From Rhizobium sp. (lineage in GTDB: Bacteria > Pseudomonadota > Gammaproteobacteria > Burkholderiales > Thiobacillaceae): a DNA stretch of 64,000 bases. The stretch covers positions 62,001 through 126,000 of the forward strand of contig JAIBEL010000029.1 of assembly GCA_019459285.1 (NCBI GenBank). Reading direction: 5' to 3'. The translations under genes were made by a program, and so were the position numbers. Under the pieces are notes generated by a model. The model saw only the letters and a program-made list of their open reading frames with translations, had not been told where the DNA came from and made no database searches. Below are positions 44,692-52,275 of this stretch, piece after piece. Numbering within the stretch: position 1 is the stretch's first letter; each line of letters starts with the position of its first letter.

Positions 44692-45201
44692 ATGAAAGCC
44701 GTCATCGAAGCCAACAAATACGTCGAGCTGACCTACAAGGTCATCGACCGGAAAACAGGCCAGGTGCTGACGATGGTCGAGTTTCCGCTGGGCTATGTCC
44801 ATGGCGTCAACGAGATATTGTCGCCCCGGGTCATGGACGCGCTGGAAGGCAAGTCCGAGGGCGACATCATCGAAGTGCACATCGACTGCAACGACATCTA
44901 TGGCCCCCGCGATGAAGCCCTGGTGATCGTCGAAGCCATCGCGAACGTCCCCGAGGCCTACCGTGAAGTCGGCACGGCCATCCTGATGGAAAACGACAAC
45001 GGTCAAACCAAGAGCTTTCTCGTGACCCGGGTGGACTCCAGAACCGTGACGATCGACGGCAATAACCCGCTGTGCGGCCGGGAAGTCATTTTCAAGCTCG
45101 AGATCCGGATGGTGCGTGATGCCACCGACGAGGAAATCCGGTACGGCGGCAAAGTGGAAGCGGCCCCCGACCTGAACAACTGTCGCGCCGTTCCCATGTG
45201 A
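44692..45201 (+). CDS. FKBP/SlyD-type peptidyl-prolyl isomerase-like protein
   Basis: The 169-residue protein has a SlyD-like architecture: KYVELTYKVIDRKTGQVLTM, VEFPLGYVHGVNEILSPRVM, then an insert-in-flap segment and ALEGKSEGDIIEVHIDCND. It lacks the His/Cys-rich metal tail of SlyD. It may be a chaperone for the Fe-S/FAD subunits of the apr operon, which is inference from position. ATG 44692 is chosen over 44686 and the TTG at 44680 because GGGA is then six bases away. Confidence 0.78.
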   Translation: MKAVIEANKYVELTYKVIDRKTGQVLTMVEFPLGYVHGVNEILSPRVMDALEGKSEGDIIEVHIDCNDIYGPRDEALVIVEAIANVPEAYREVGTAILMENDNGQTKSFLVTRVDSRTVTIDGNNPLCGREVIFKLEIRMVRDATDEEIRYGGKVEAAPDLNNCRAVPM

Positions 45202-45261
45202 ATGGTGTACAAACTACCTGATATCGGTGTTTCCAATCCCCTGTATCCAATGGAGTAAAGC

Positions 45262-45423
45262 ATGAGCGAACCCACCAAAACCAAACGCCCGGTCCCGGAA
45301 GGCAGATCACGCTTTCTGACAACCCGGCAAAAAGCGCCGAACGAGAAGGGTTACGTCGGATACGACACCATCTGGGACCCATTCCATAAAGAGGTCAAAT
45401 ACACCACGCCCAAGAAGCCGTAA
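45262..45423 (+). CDS. Small basic protein (53 residues) downstream of the apr genes
   Basis: MSEPTKTKRPVPEGRSRFLT begins a short basic protein with the aromatic motif KGYVGYDTIWDPFHKEVKY near its end. It has a good ribosome site (GGAG, seven bases before ATG 45262) and follows the SlyD-like gene by 60 bases. No family is recognised. The conserved-looking YDTIWDPFHKEVKY block suggests a real, selected product. Confidence 0.65.
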   Translation: MSEPTKTKRPVPEGRSRFLTTRQKAPNEKGYVGYDTIWDPFHKEVKYTTPKKP

Positions 45424-45555
45424 GCCCGGCGTCGCCTTTGGCCGAGAGCCCCCGTCGCAGGACAGCCTCGCCAAAATGACCGCCTTGGTCGCTCCCTGGC
45501 CATAGGCAAGGCAGCATCACACATGCCGCCCCCCGGCATCCCCTGATTCAAGGGG

Positions 45556-46788
45556 TCACGACTGCGCGGCTTCGTGCAAGGCCTGCAGGCTCTCCTCCAC
45601 GCCGGCGGCGTGGGTCAGTTCGGCGACGTTGTCCTTGGTGAAGAAGCCCTGGAACCCGCCGAAGCGCTGGACGTATTCGATGATGAGCGAGGAATACTCC
45701 GACGCGCTGGAGAAGATCTGCTTGAGCCCCTCCTCTTTCGAGCCGATGACGTCGAGCAGGAATGTCTGTCCGCAGTCACGCAGGGACTTCACGACGTAAT
45801 CGATGTTGGCGAGCGCAGCGGTCTCGCCGTCCTTCACCGCTACGGCAATGTGATGCAGGCGCGGTCCGAAGTTGCGGACGAAGGCCTCGGTGGGCGACTC
45901 CGTCAGCAGGTGATTCATGAAATACGGGTGGTTCGCCGCCGTGAACACCTTGGCCGGGCATTCGAGTTCGTTGGCGTAATGCACGCTCTTGGTGACGTTG
46001 GTCGAGGAATTCTGGTCGGCGATGTCGTACGAGCCCCAGTAGTAGTAGCTCGACAGGGTCAGGTATTCGAGGATGGCGGCTTCGCGGTTCTGGCTGTAGA
46101 TGCGGGTGGCCAGGTGGTCGATCGGCAGCAGCAGGTCGTAGATGCCCAGCTTCTTCTGCGTGCTCTTGGCCGCTTCGTAGGCCGCCTGCATGTCGTCGCG
46201 GATGCTGCTCCAGCCGAGCGAATACACGCGGATGTCGGACTCGGGCCGTTCCCAGTAGGCGACGATGTTGTGGGTGTAGGGGCTGGGCTTGACCACCGCC
46301 ATGTTGCCCGGCAGTTCGAGCTTCCTGACCTGATCCTGGTTGAAGAAACGGATATCGCGCGCCTTCTGCATGCCGACCACCGCATGCGGATCGGTGACGC
46401 GCAGCACTTCGCCCATGTAGCGCGAATTCGGCTTGACCGCCCCGATCGGATAGACCTCGTTGAGGCTGCGGAAGATGCCGCGCACGTTGGGGTCCTTCAC
46501 TTCGCGCACCAGGATGTCGGGCGCGCCCATGTCGATGCGCAGGATGTGGGTGAAGTGTGACTCGGATTCGAGCGTGACGAGGTAGTGATACGGTGTCATC
46601 ACGCACAGTTCGGCGACATAGGCGAGCGAGTGCGCGGGCTCGACGATGATCATCAGCGCATCGATCTGGCGGATGCAGTCGGTGAGTCCGGTGCGGTCGC
46701 GCTCTTCCAGCAGGCGACCGATATAGTCCTCGAATTCCGGCGAGTTCTTCTTGTCGCCGGCGCGAGCGAAGCCAAGCGATGCGGTCAT
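45556..46788 (-). CDS. VOC/HPPD-like metalloprotein of unknown substrate
   Basis: The 410-residue protein resembles the 4-hydroxyphenylpyruvate dioxygenase branch of the VOC fold in its C-terminal half. LHHIAVAVKDGETAALANID supplies a candidate metal His, and SSLIIEYVQRFGGFQGFF supplies the Glu followed by the GF-x-G-F-type turn. The N-terminal half (IIVEPAHSLAYVAELCVMTP) is diverged. It ends three bases before the alpha-E gene region on the same strand, in the ATP-grasp/alpha-E operon. Typical Anbu-cluster lists do not include it, so its role there is open. It is not convincingly a tyrosine catabolism enzyme. Confidence 0.6.
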   Translation of the reverse strand: MTASLGFARAGDKKNSPEFEDYIGRLLEERDRTGLTDCIRQIDALMIIVEPAHSLAYVAELCVMTPYHYLVTLESESHFTHILRIDMGAPDILVREVKDPNVRGIFRSLNEVYPIGAVKPNSRYMGEVLRVTDPHAVVGMQKARDIRFFNQDQVRKLELPGNMAVVKPSPYTHNIVAYWERPESDIRVYSLGWSSIRDDMQAAYEAAKSTQKKLGIYDLLLPIDHLATRIYSQNREAAILEYLTLSSYYYWGSYDIADQNSSTNVTKSVHYANELECPAKVFTAANHPYFMNHLLTESPTEAFVRNFGPRLHHIAVAVKDGETAALANIDYVVKSLRDCGQTFLLDVIGSKEEGLKQIFSSASEYSSLIIEYVQRFGGFQGFFTKDNVAELTHAAGVEESLQALHEAAQS

Positions 46789-46791
46789 GGA

Positions 46792-47748
46792 TCAAACCAG
46801 GCTGAACAGGGACTGCGCCATCTTTTGCGGATGCGCGACGCGGAAGTAGGTCTGGCTGATAACCGTGTTCAGGTCGGCCAGACGGGCCTGGATGTCGTCG
46901 CAGAATCCATGCAGGCCGTTGGCTGCAAGCGCGCGGTAATCGGCCTGATCCACCCGATTCAGCATGCCCTGCAGATGGCGCATGGGCTCGACGCCCGGCA
47001 ATTCGTCCAGGGCGAACTGGATTTCATGCAGGCAGTGGCGCACGCTGCGCGGGAATTTCAGGTCGTTCAGCAGGAAGGCCAGCACCTTGTGGCCGCGCGC
47101 ATGTACGCCGACGTACCGCCGGTACATCTGGTGGGCCGACAGGGCGTGCAGCACGCTCATCCAGACGAGGTCGTAATACTGGCTGTTCTGGTAGGGCAGA
47201 TTGATCGCATAGCTGACGTCGAGCACGCGCGTCGTCATGTCGGCGCGCTCCATGTTTCTCCCCAGCCGCATGAACTGGAAACCCTCGTCGCGGCTCATCG
47301 TTCCCGCAAGCAGGCCGACCACGGCCTGGCGGCGGCGGATGATTTCGGTCAGCACCTCGAAACGCGTGCGGCGGTCGAGTGCATGGCCGAGATGCGTGCT
47401 GGTATAGAGATACAGTTCGTTGACCCACTCCCACGATTCGCGCGGCAGCACCTCGCGGAAAGTGCGCGTGTTCTCGCGCGCATGGCGTATGCAGGTAAAG
47501 ATCGACGAGGGATTGCGCTCGTCCTGGATGAGAAAGCTCATCACCGCCATTTCGCCCGCTTCGTCGTACAGCGTGTGAAAGGCCTCATCCAGGCCTACCA
47601 CCCTGAGCAGATCCTCCCAGCCAAAGCTGGCGCCGCGCGGCATGTCCATCAGCATCATGGTGGTGGCGTTGATCAGCCGCGCCGTGTCCTCGGCACGCTC
47701 GAGGTAGCGTGCCATCCAGTACAGGTTCTCTCCGACTCGCGCCAGCAT
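46792..47748 (-). CDS. Alpha-E domain protein
   Basis: The 318-residue all-helical protein has the alpha-E start MLARVGENLYWMARYLERAE, the ARLINA motif, and MSRDEGFQFMRLGRNMERAD in the middle. Alpha-E proteins are encoded with circularly permuted ATP-grasp enzymes and transglutaminases in predicted peptide-synthesis or modification systems linked to Anbu. Its ATG overlaps the ATP-grasp stop codon (TGATG), so the two are translationally coupled. Open frame further upstream (to 48117) is antisense or shadow sequence. Confidence 0.92.
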   Translation of the reverse strand: MLARVGENLYWMARYLERAEDTARLINATTMMLMDMPRGASFGWEDLLRVVGLDEAFHTLYDEAGEMAVMSFLIQDERNPSSIFTCIRHARENTRTFREVLPRESWEWVNELYLYTSTHLGHALDRRTRFEVLTEIIRRRQAVVGLLAGTMSRDEGFQFMRLGRNMERADMTTRVLDVSYAINLPYQNSQYYDLVWMSVLHALSAHQMYRRYVGVHARGHKVLAFLLNDLKFPRSVRHCLHEIQFALDELPGVEPMRHLQGMLNRVDQADYRALAANGLHGFCDDIQARLADLNTVISQTYFRVAHPQKMAQSLFSLV

Positions 47749-49196
47749 CAGCACACCCCCTGCACGATCCACGTGTCCTTGCTGCCGCCGCCCTGCGACG
47801 AGTTCACCACCAGCGAGCCGCGCCGCAAGGCGACACGCGTCAGCCCGCCATGCGTCACATAGAAATCCTTCGACTGCAGGATGAAGGGCCGCAGGTCGAC
47901 GTGGCGCGGCTCGATCGCATCCTCGCACAGCGTCGGCACGGTGGAGAGCGACAGGGTCGGCTGCGCCATGTAGTTGCGCGGGTTCGCACGGATCAGGTCG
48001 GCAAACCGCGCCCGCTCGTCCGACGTCGACTTCGGTCCGACCAGCATGCCGTAGCCGCCCGATTCGTTCGCCGGCTTGACCACCAGTTTGTCCAGGTTCG
48101 CCAGCACATACTCGCAATCCGCCTCATGCATGCACAGATAACTCGGCACGTTGGGTAGGATCGGCTCCTCGTCCAGGTAATAGCAGATCATCTGCGGCAC
48201 ATAGGCGTACACCACCTTGTCGTCGGCCACGCCGGAACCGGGCGCATTGGCGATGCCGACCTTGCCCTGCTTCCAGGCGCGCATCAGGCCCGGCACGCCG
48301 AGCACGGAATCGGCCCGAAAGGCTTCGGGATCGATGAATTCGTCGTCGACGCGACGGTAGATCACGTCGAGCCGGGTCAGCCCCTCGATCGTCTTCATGT
48401 AGACGCAGTCGTCGTCGAGCACCACCAGATCGGGGCCTTCGACCAGGTGCGCACCCATCTGCTGCGCCAGGTAGGAATGCTCGAAATAGGCCGAGTTGAA
48501 CACCCCCGGCGTCAGCACCGCAATTTCCGGCCGGTCGCCTGCGCGCGGGGACAGGGAGGCCAGCATGTCATAGAGCTGCGCGGTGTAGTCGTCCACCGGC
48601 AGCACGTCATAGCGCGCGAACAGTTCGGGAAACAGCCGCTTCATCAGCTGGCGGTTCTCCAGCATGTAGGAGACTCCCGAGGGCACGCGCAGGTTGTCCT
48701 CCAGCACGTAGACCGTGCCGTCGCCGTCGCGTACCAGGTCGGTGCCGCAGATGTGCGCCCACACCCCGAACGGCGGATTGGCACCGATGCAGGCTTCACG
48801 GAAATTCTTCGAATCGGCCAGCACCTCGGCAGGAAATACGCCGTCCCTGATGATCTGCTGCCCGTGGTAGAGGTCGTCGATGAAGCGGTTGAGCGCCTTC
48901 AGGCGCTGCTTCAGTCCGGCCTCGATGCGGTCCCATTCGGCCTTGGAGAGGATGCGCGGCACCACGTCGAAGGGCCAGGTTCGGTCGATATTGCCCGCCT
49001 CGGAATACACGGTGAAGGTAATGCCCGCCGCCATGATCGCCGCATCCACCGCCCGGTGGCGCGCCTCGAGTTCTTCGGGCGTCAGCCCGGCGAAGAAATC
49101 GCACAGCTCGCCGGCACCGCTGCGCGGTTTGCCCGGCGCCTCCAGCAACTCGTCAAATCCGCCCATCAGCGGGTAGTGCCCACAATCGATCTTCAT
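47748..49196 (-). CDS. Circularly permuted ATP-grasp type-2 protein
   Basis: The 482-residue protein contains the CP-ATP-grasp region: NPPFGVWAHICGTDLVRDGD, VYVLEDNLRVPSGVSYMLEN, IAVLTPGVFNSAYFEHSYLA, IGIANAPGSGVADDK-like segment and LVVKPANESGGYGMLVGP with the ATP-binding Lys and Gly-rich loop. It probably ligates an amino group to a carboxylate in a peptide-like substrate. It forms an operon with the alpha-E and VOC-like genes and is a standard partner of Anbu. Confidence 0.93.
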   Translation of the reverse strand: MKIDCGHYPLMGGFDELLEAPGKPRSGAGELCDFFAGLTPEELEARHRAVDAAIMAAGITFTVYSEAGNIDRTWPFDVVPRILSKAEWDRIEAGLKQRLKALNRFIDDLYHGQQIIRDGVFPAEVLADSKNFREACIGANPPFGVWAHICGTDLVRDGDGTVYVLEDNLRVPSGVSYMLENRQLMKRLFPELFARYDVLPVDDYTAQLYDMLASLSPRAGDRPEIAVLTPGVFNSAYFEHSYLAQQMGAHLVEGPDLVVLDDDCVYMKTIEGLTRLDVIYRRVDDEFIDPEAFRADSVLGVPGLMRAWKQGKVGIANAPGSGVADDKVVYAYVPQMICYYLDEEPILPNVPSYLCMHEADCEYVLANLDKLVVKPANESGGYGMLVGPKSTSDERARFADLIRANPRNYMAQPTLSLSTVPTLCEDAIEPRHVDLRPFILQSKDFYVTHGGLTRVALRRGSLVVNSSQGGGSKDTWIVQGVC

Positions 49197-49510
49197 TTCG
49201 GCCTCCGTTCAGCGCACCGCTGGATTGCTGTGATGTGCCGGCATACGGTCTATTCAAAGCACCCTCTGTGCCAATCCAGACAAACCCATTCGGATCAAAG
49301 GCTTCCCAAGAAAAACCCAGCCTGGAACCGGCAGCTGTGTCCGCCAATGGAGCATCTCCGCCGCAACCCGCACCAGCCTGGTGCAGGCCGCGCGGCCTCC
49401 CGCACGTCCCGTCACCTGCATGGCGCGGTTGCCCCGCCATGCAGGTGCGGCTAGACTCTCGGCGTTGCTTTCGATTGTCCGTTTCGTGAACCCCATCCGC
49501 CCTGCCCGCT
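49197..49510. other. Intergenic region between the ATP-grasp gene and minC
   Basis: The 314-base divergent interval has no supported gene. It must hold the promoters of the min operon and the ATP-grasp operon, but I see no strong consensus promoter. Confidence 0.5.
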
Positions 49511-50263
49511 ATGCCGCGCCGACGTGAGCCCCGCCCCGCGCCCGCGCTGGAACTGAAGACCACGCGGCTCGCCGGGATACAAGTCATCCTCAACAGCGCC
49601 GAGCACGCCGCACTGGATACCCATCTCTCCACGCTGTTTGCCGCGACGCCGGACTTCTTCGGCGGCGAGGCGGCGGTATTCGAATGCGGACGCCTGCCGG
49701 CCGACGCCCCTTCGCCCGACTGGGCGTGGCTGGCGCGGGAACTGAAAAGCCGGGGACTGAACCCGTTCGCGGTGCAGAACGCATCCGCCGAACTGGCCGC
49801 TGCCGCCCAACAGGCCGGACTACTGGTCCTGAACGATGTCGCGCCGACCCCTGCCGCCGCCGCAGCCGAACCGGAACCCGTGCCCGAACCCGAAGCGGTA
49901 CCGGCACCGGAACCTGCCCCGTCTGCCACCGCTCCCACCCGCATCATCGACAAGCCGCTGCGTTCGGGCCAGCGGGTGTATGCGGCGGGCGGCGACATCG
50001 TGGTGCTCGCTGCGGTCAACCCCGGCGCGGAAGTCATCGCCGACGGCAGCATCCATGTGTATGCGCCGCTCAAGGGCCGGGCGCTCGCCGGTGCGCGTGG
50101 CGATACCTCGGCACGGATCTTCACCACGCACCTCGAGGCCGAACTGGTCTCGATCGCCGGCGTCTATCGCACCTTCGACGCCGCCCCGGATGCCGCCGTG
50201 GCGCGCAAACCGGCGCAAATCCGGCTGGCCGATGCCAGTCAGATCGTCATCGAACCTCTCTAA
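49511..50263 (+). CDS. minC: Septum site-determining protein MinC
   Basis: The 250-residue FtsZ-assembly inhibitor has an N-terminal MinC domain (LAGIQVILNSAEHAALDTHL), a long Ala/Pro/Glu linker (about residues 115-145) and a C-terminal beta-helix domain (LRSGQRVYAAGGDIVVLAAV, NPGAEVIADGSIHVYAPLKG, RALAGARGD) that binds MinD. Membership of the min operon is secured by minD and minE directly downstream. Confidence 0.96.
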   Translation: MPRRREPRPAPALELKTTRLAGIQVILNSAEHAALDTHLSTLFAATPDFFGGEAAVFECGRLPADAPSPDWAWLARELKSRGLNPFAVQNASAELAAAAQQAGLLVLNDVAPTPAAAAAEPEPVPEPEAVPAPEPAPSATAPTRIIDKPLRSGQRVYAAGGDIVVLAAVNPGAEVIADGSIHVYAPLKGRALAGARGDTSARIFTTHLEAELVSIAGVYRTFDAAPDAAVARKPAQIRLADASQIVIEPL

Positions 50264-50288
50264 CTCCATGCAAAAAGAAGGAAGCTCC

Positions 50289-51104
50289 GTGACCACCATC
50301 ATCACTGTCACCTCCGGCAAGGGCGGCGTCGGCAAGACCACCACCAGCGCCTCGATCGCCAGCGGCCTGGCACTACGCGGTTTCAAGACGGCCGTGATCG
50401 ATTTCGACGTCGGCCTCAGGAACCTCGACCTCATCATGGGCTGCGAACGCCGCGTGGTGTACGACTTCGTCAACGTCATCCAGGGCGACGCCAACCTCCA
50501 CCAGGCGCTGATCAAGGACAAGCACTGCGACAACCTGTTCGTGCTGCCCGCCTCGCAGACGCGCGACAAGGATGCACTCACCGAAGAAGGCGTGGAGAAG
50601 GTGCTGAAGGAACTGGAACACCAGGGCTTCGACTACGTCATATGCGATTCGCCTGCCGGTATCGAGCATGGCGCGGTGATGGCGCTGACTTTCGCCGACC
50701 AGGCGATCGTCGTCACCAACCCGGAAGTCTCGTCGGTGCGCGACTCCGACCGCATCCTCGGCATCATCCAGTCGAAGAGCCGCCGTGCCATCGAGGGCCG
50801 CGAGCCGGTGAAGGAGCATCTGCTGGTCACGCGCTATTCGCCGAAGCGTGCGCACGAAGGCGAAATGCTGACCTACACCGACATCCAGGAGCTGCTGCGA
50901 ATTCCGCTGCTGGGCGTCATTCCCGAATCCGAGGCGGTGCTGCAGGCGTCCAACCAGGGTATCCCCGCGATCCACCAGAAAGACACCCCGGTGGCCGATG
51001 CCTATCAGGATGCGATCGGCCGCTTCCTCGGCGAACAACACCCGCTGCGTTTCGTCGAGTACGAAAAACCGGGCCTGATCAAGCGTTTGTTCGGAGGCAA
51101 GTGA
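50289..51104 (+). CDS. minD: Septum site-determining protein MinD
   Basis: The 271-residue ATPase has the deviant Walker [12 protein letters not shown], the switch regions [13 protein letters not shown] and [14 protein letters not shown], and a C-terminal amphipathic membrane-targeting helix ([10 protein letters not shown]). The GTG start at 50289 follows AGAAGGAAG. It recruits MinC to the membrane and oscillates with MinE. Confidence 0.97.
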   Translation: MTTIITVTSGKGGVGKTTTSASIASGLALRGFKTAVIDFDVGLRNLDLIMGCERRVVYDFVNVIQGDANLHQALIKDKHCDNLFVLPASQTRDKDALTEEGVEKVLKELEHQGFDYVICDSPAGIEHGAVMALTFADQAIVVTNPEVSSVRDSDRILGIIQSKSRRAIEGREPVKEHLLVTRYSPKRAHEGEMLTYTDIQELLRIPLLGVIPESEAVLQASNQGIPAIHQKDTPVADAYQDAIGRFLGEQHPLRFVEYEKPGLIKRLFGGK

Positions 51105-51105
51105 C

Positions 51106-51360
51106 ATGTCCTGGCTCTCCCTCATTTTCGGCGAAAAAAAATCCACCGCCTCGGTCGCCAAAGAGCGCCTGCAACTCATCATCGCGCACGAACGCACCTG
51201 CGCGTCCGGCCCGGAATTCCTGCCCGAACTGCAGAAGGATCTGGTCGCGGTGATTTCCAAATATTTCCCGGTCAACCCCGACGACATCAAGGTGGGCCTC
51301 GAGAAGCAGGGCAACTACGAGGTACTGGAAGTCAACATCGTGCTGCCCGAAGGGCGTTGA
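51106..51360 (+). CDS. minE: Cell division topological specificity factor MinE
   Basis: The 84-residue protein has an N-terminal membrane/MinD-interaction helix ([20 protein letters not shown]) followed by [12 protein letters not shown], and a beta-alpha dimerisation domain ([18 protein letters not shown]). It starts one base after the minD stop. Confidence 0.96.
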   Translation: MSWLSLIFGEKKSTASVAKERLQLIIAHERTCASGPEFLPELQKDLVAVISKYFPVNPDDIKVGLEKQGNYEVLEVNIVLPEGR

Positions 51361-51371
51361 GCGCGACGTCC

Positions 51372-51659
51372 CTAGCTTCGCGCCCCGCTCATATAGCGTG
51401 ACTCGGGTGGGGCGACAGCTTCGGCTGCCGGGGATGGATCGCCCGAACGTTGCGGCCTGGCCGCGAGCAGGCCGAACTTGTCGCGCAGCGTCATCGCCAG
51501 CAAGACCAGCGCCTCGTCCGGCAGGTTCTCGACGAGGCTGAGCATGTCATCGGCGTAGCGCGCGTCGGCCGCCAGTTTCACCAGATCGATCTCCGGCCCG
51601 CCTGCCTTGCGGGCGCCAAATTTCAGTTTCACCATCTCGTTCAGTGTTTCGCGATCCAT
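51372..51659 (-). CDS. Small hypothetical protein convergent with minE
   Basis: The 95-residue soluble protein starts MDRETLNEMVKLKFGARKAG, has helical middle segments (IDLVKLAADARYADDMLSLV, DEALVLLAMTLRDKFGLL) and ends in a Pro/Ala/Ser-rich tail. An AAGGA site precedes it. No family is recognised. It reads towards minE with only 11 bases between stop codons. Confidence 0.65.
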   Translation of the reverse strand: MDRETLNEMVKLKFGARKAGGPEIDLVKLAADARYADDMLSLVENLPDEALVLLAMTLRDKFGLLAARPQRSGDPSPAAEAVAPPESRYMSGARS

Positions 51660-51930
51660 ACTCGGTCCTTGTCGACGGGTTCTGATTCATTGTTTGCAGG
51701 AAGCGGACGGCGACTTTTCAAAAACCCGGGAACACATGAAGCGCTCCATGCGCCGAACAGCCGCACTAGCCTTTGCAGCCTCCGTGCCAGACGGGACTGT
51801 GCTTTAGGATCAATGACTTGTCTTCAGAGCGCTGCGGGATCGGGCGGTGCGATGGCGGAAGACTGGGCGTGGAAACGGCCGCCCGCACTGGCGTGGTGCG
51901 GGCCGCCGTGCCTGGGCGGACGGGAAGAGG
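51660..51930. other. Intergenic region upstream of the small hypothetical gene
   Basis: These 271 bases contain only short overlapping frames. No RNA gene or clear terminator for nirD is visible. Confidence 0.4.
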
Positions 51931-52263
51931 TCAGGCTGCGACGCGTTCGACGGCCGACAAATCCAGCCAAACGCGACTGCCTTCGACCTTGATGGGAAAC
52001 TCGCGGGCGCAGCCCTGATCGGGGGCCACCGCACAGCCGGAATCCAGCTCGATGTTCCAGTTGTGCATCGGGCAGGCGACCTTCCTGCCGTGCACGATTC
52101 CCTGCGACAGCGGACCGCCCTTGTGCGGGCAGCGATCTTCCAGCGCGAAGATTTCATCGTCGGCGGTGCGGAACACGGCAATATCCAAATTGCCGTGGCG
52201 GACCACACGTGCGCCGAGTTTGGGGATGTCGTTCACATCCAGGATGTCAGTCCAGTTATTCAT
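51931..52263 (-). CDS. nirD: Nitrite reductase small subunit with intact Rieske ligands
   Basis: The 110-residue partner of NirB has a Rieske-like fold. Unlike enterobacterial NirD, which has lost its cluster ligands, it keeps both pairs (CPHKGGPLS and CPMHNWNIE), so it may bind a [2Fe-2S] cluster. It follows nirB by 12 bases on the same strand. With NirB it reduces nitrite to ammonium using NAD(P)H in the cytoplasm. Confidence 0.93.
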   Translation of the reverse strand: MNNWTDILDVNDIPKLGARVVRHGNLDIAVFRTADDEIFALEDRCPHKGGPLSQGIVHGRKVACPMHNWNIELDSGCAVAPDQGCAREFPIKVEGSRVWLDLSAVERVAA

Positions 52264-52275
52264 CGTGTGCTTCCT

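Noticed and set aside
45556-46788. Annotation as 4-hydroxyphenylpyruvate dioxygenase
   Set aside because: Only the C-terminal metal-site region is similar; the N-terminal half and the context do not support tyrosine catabolism.
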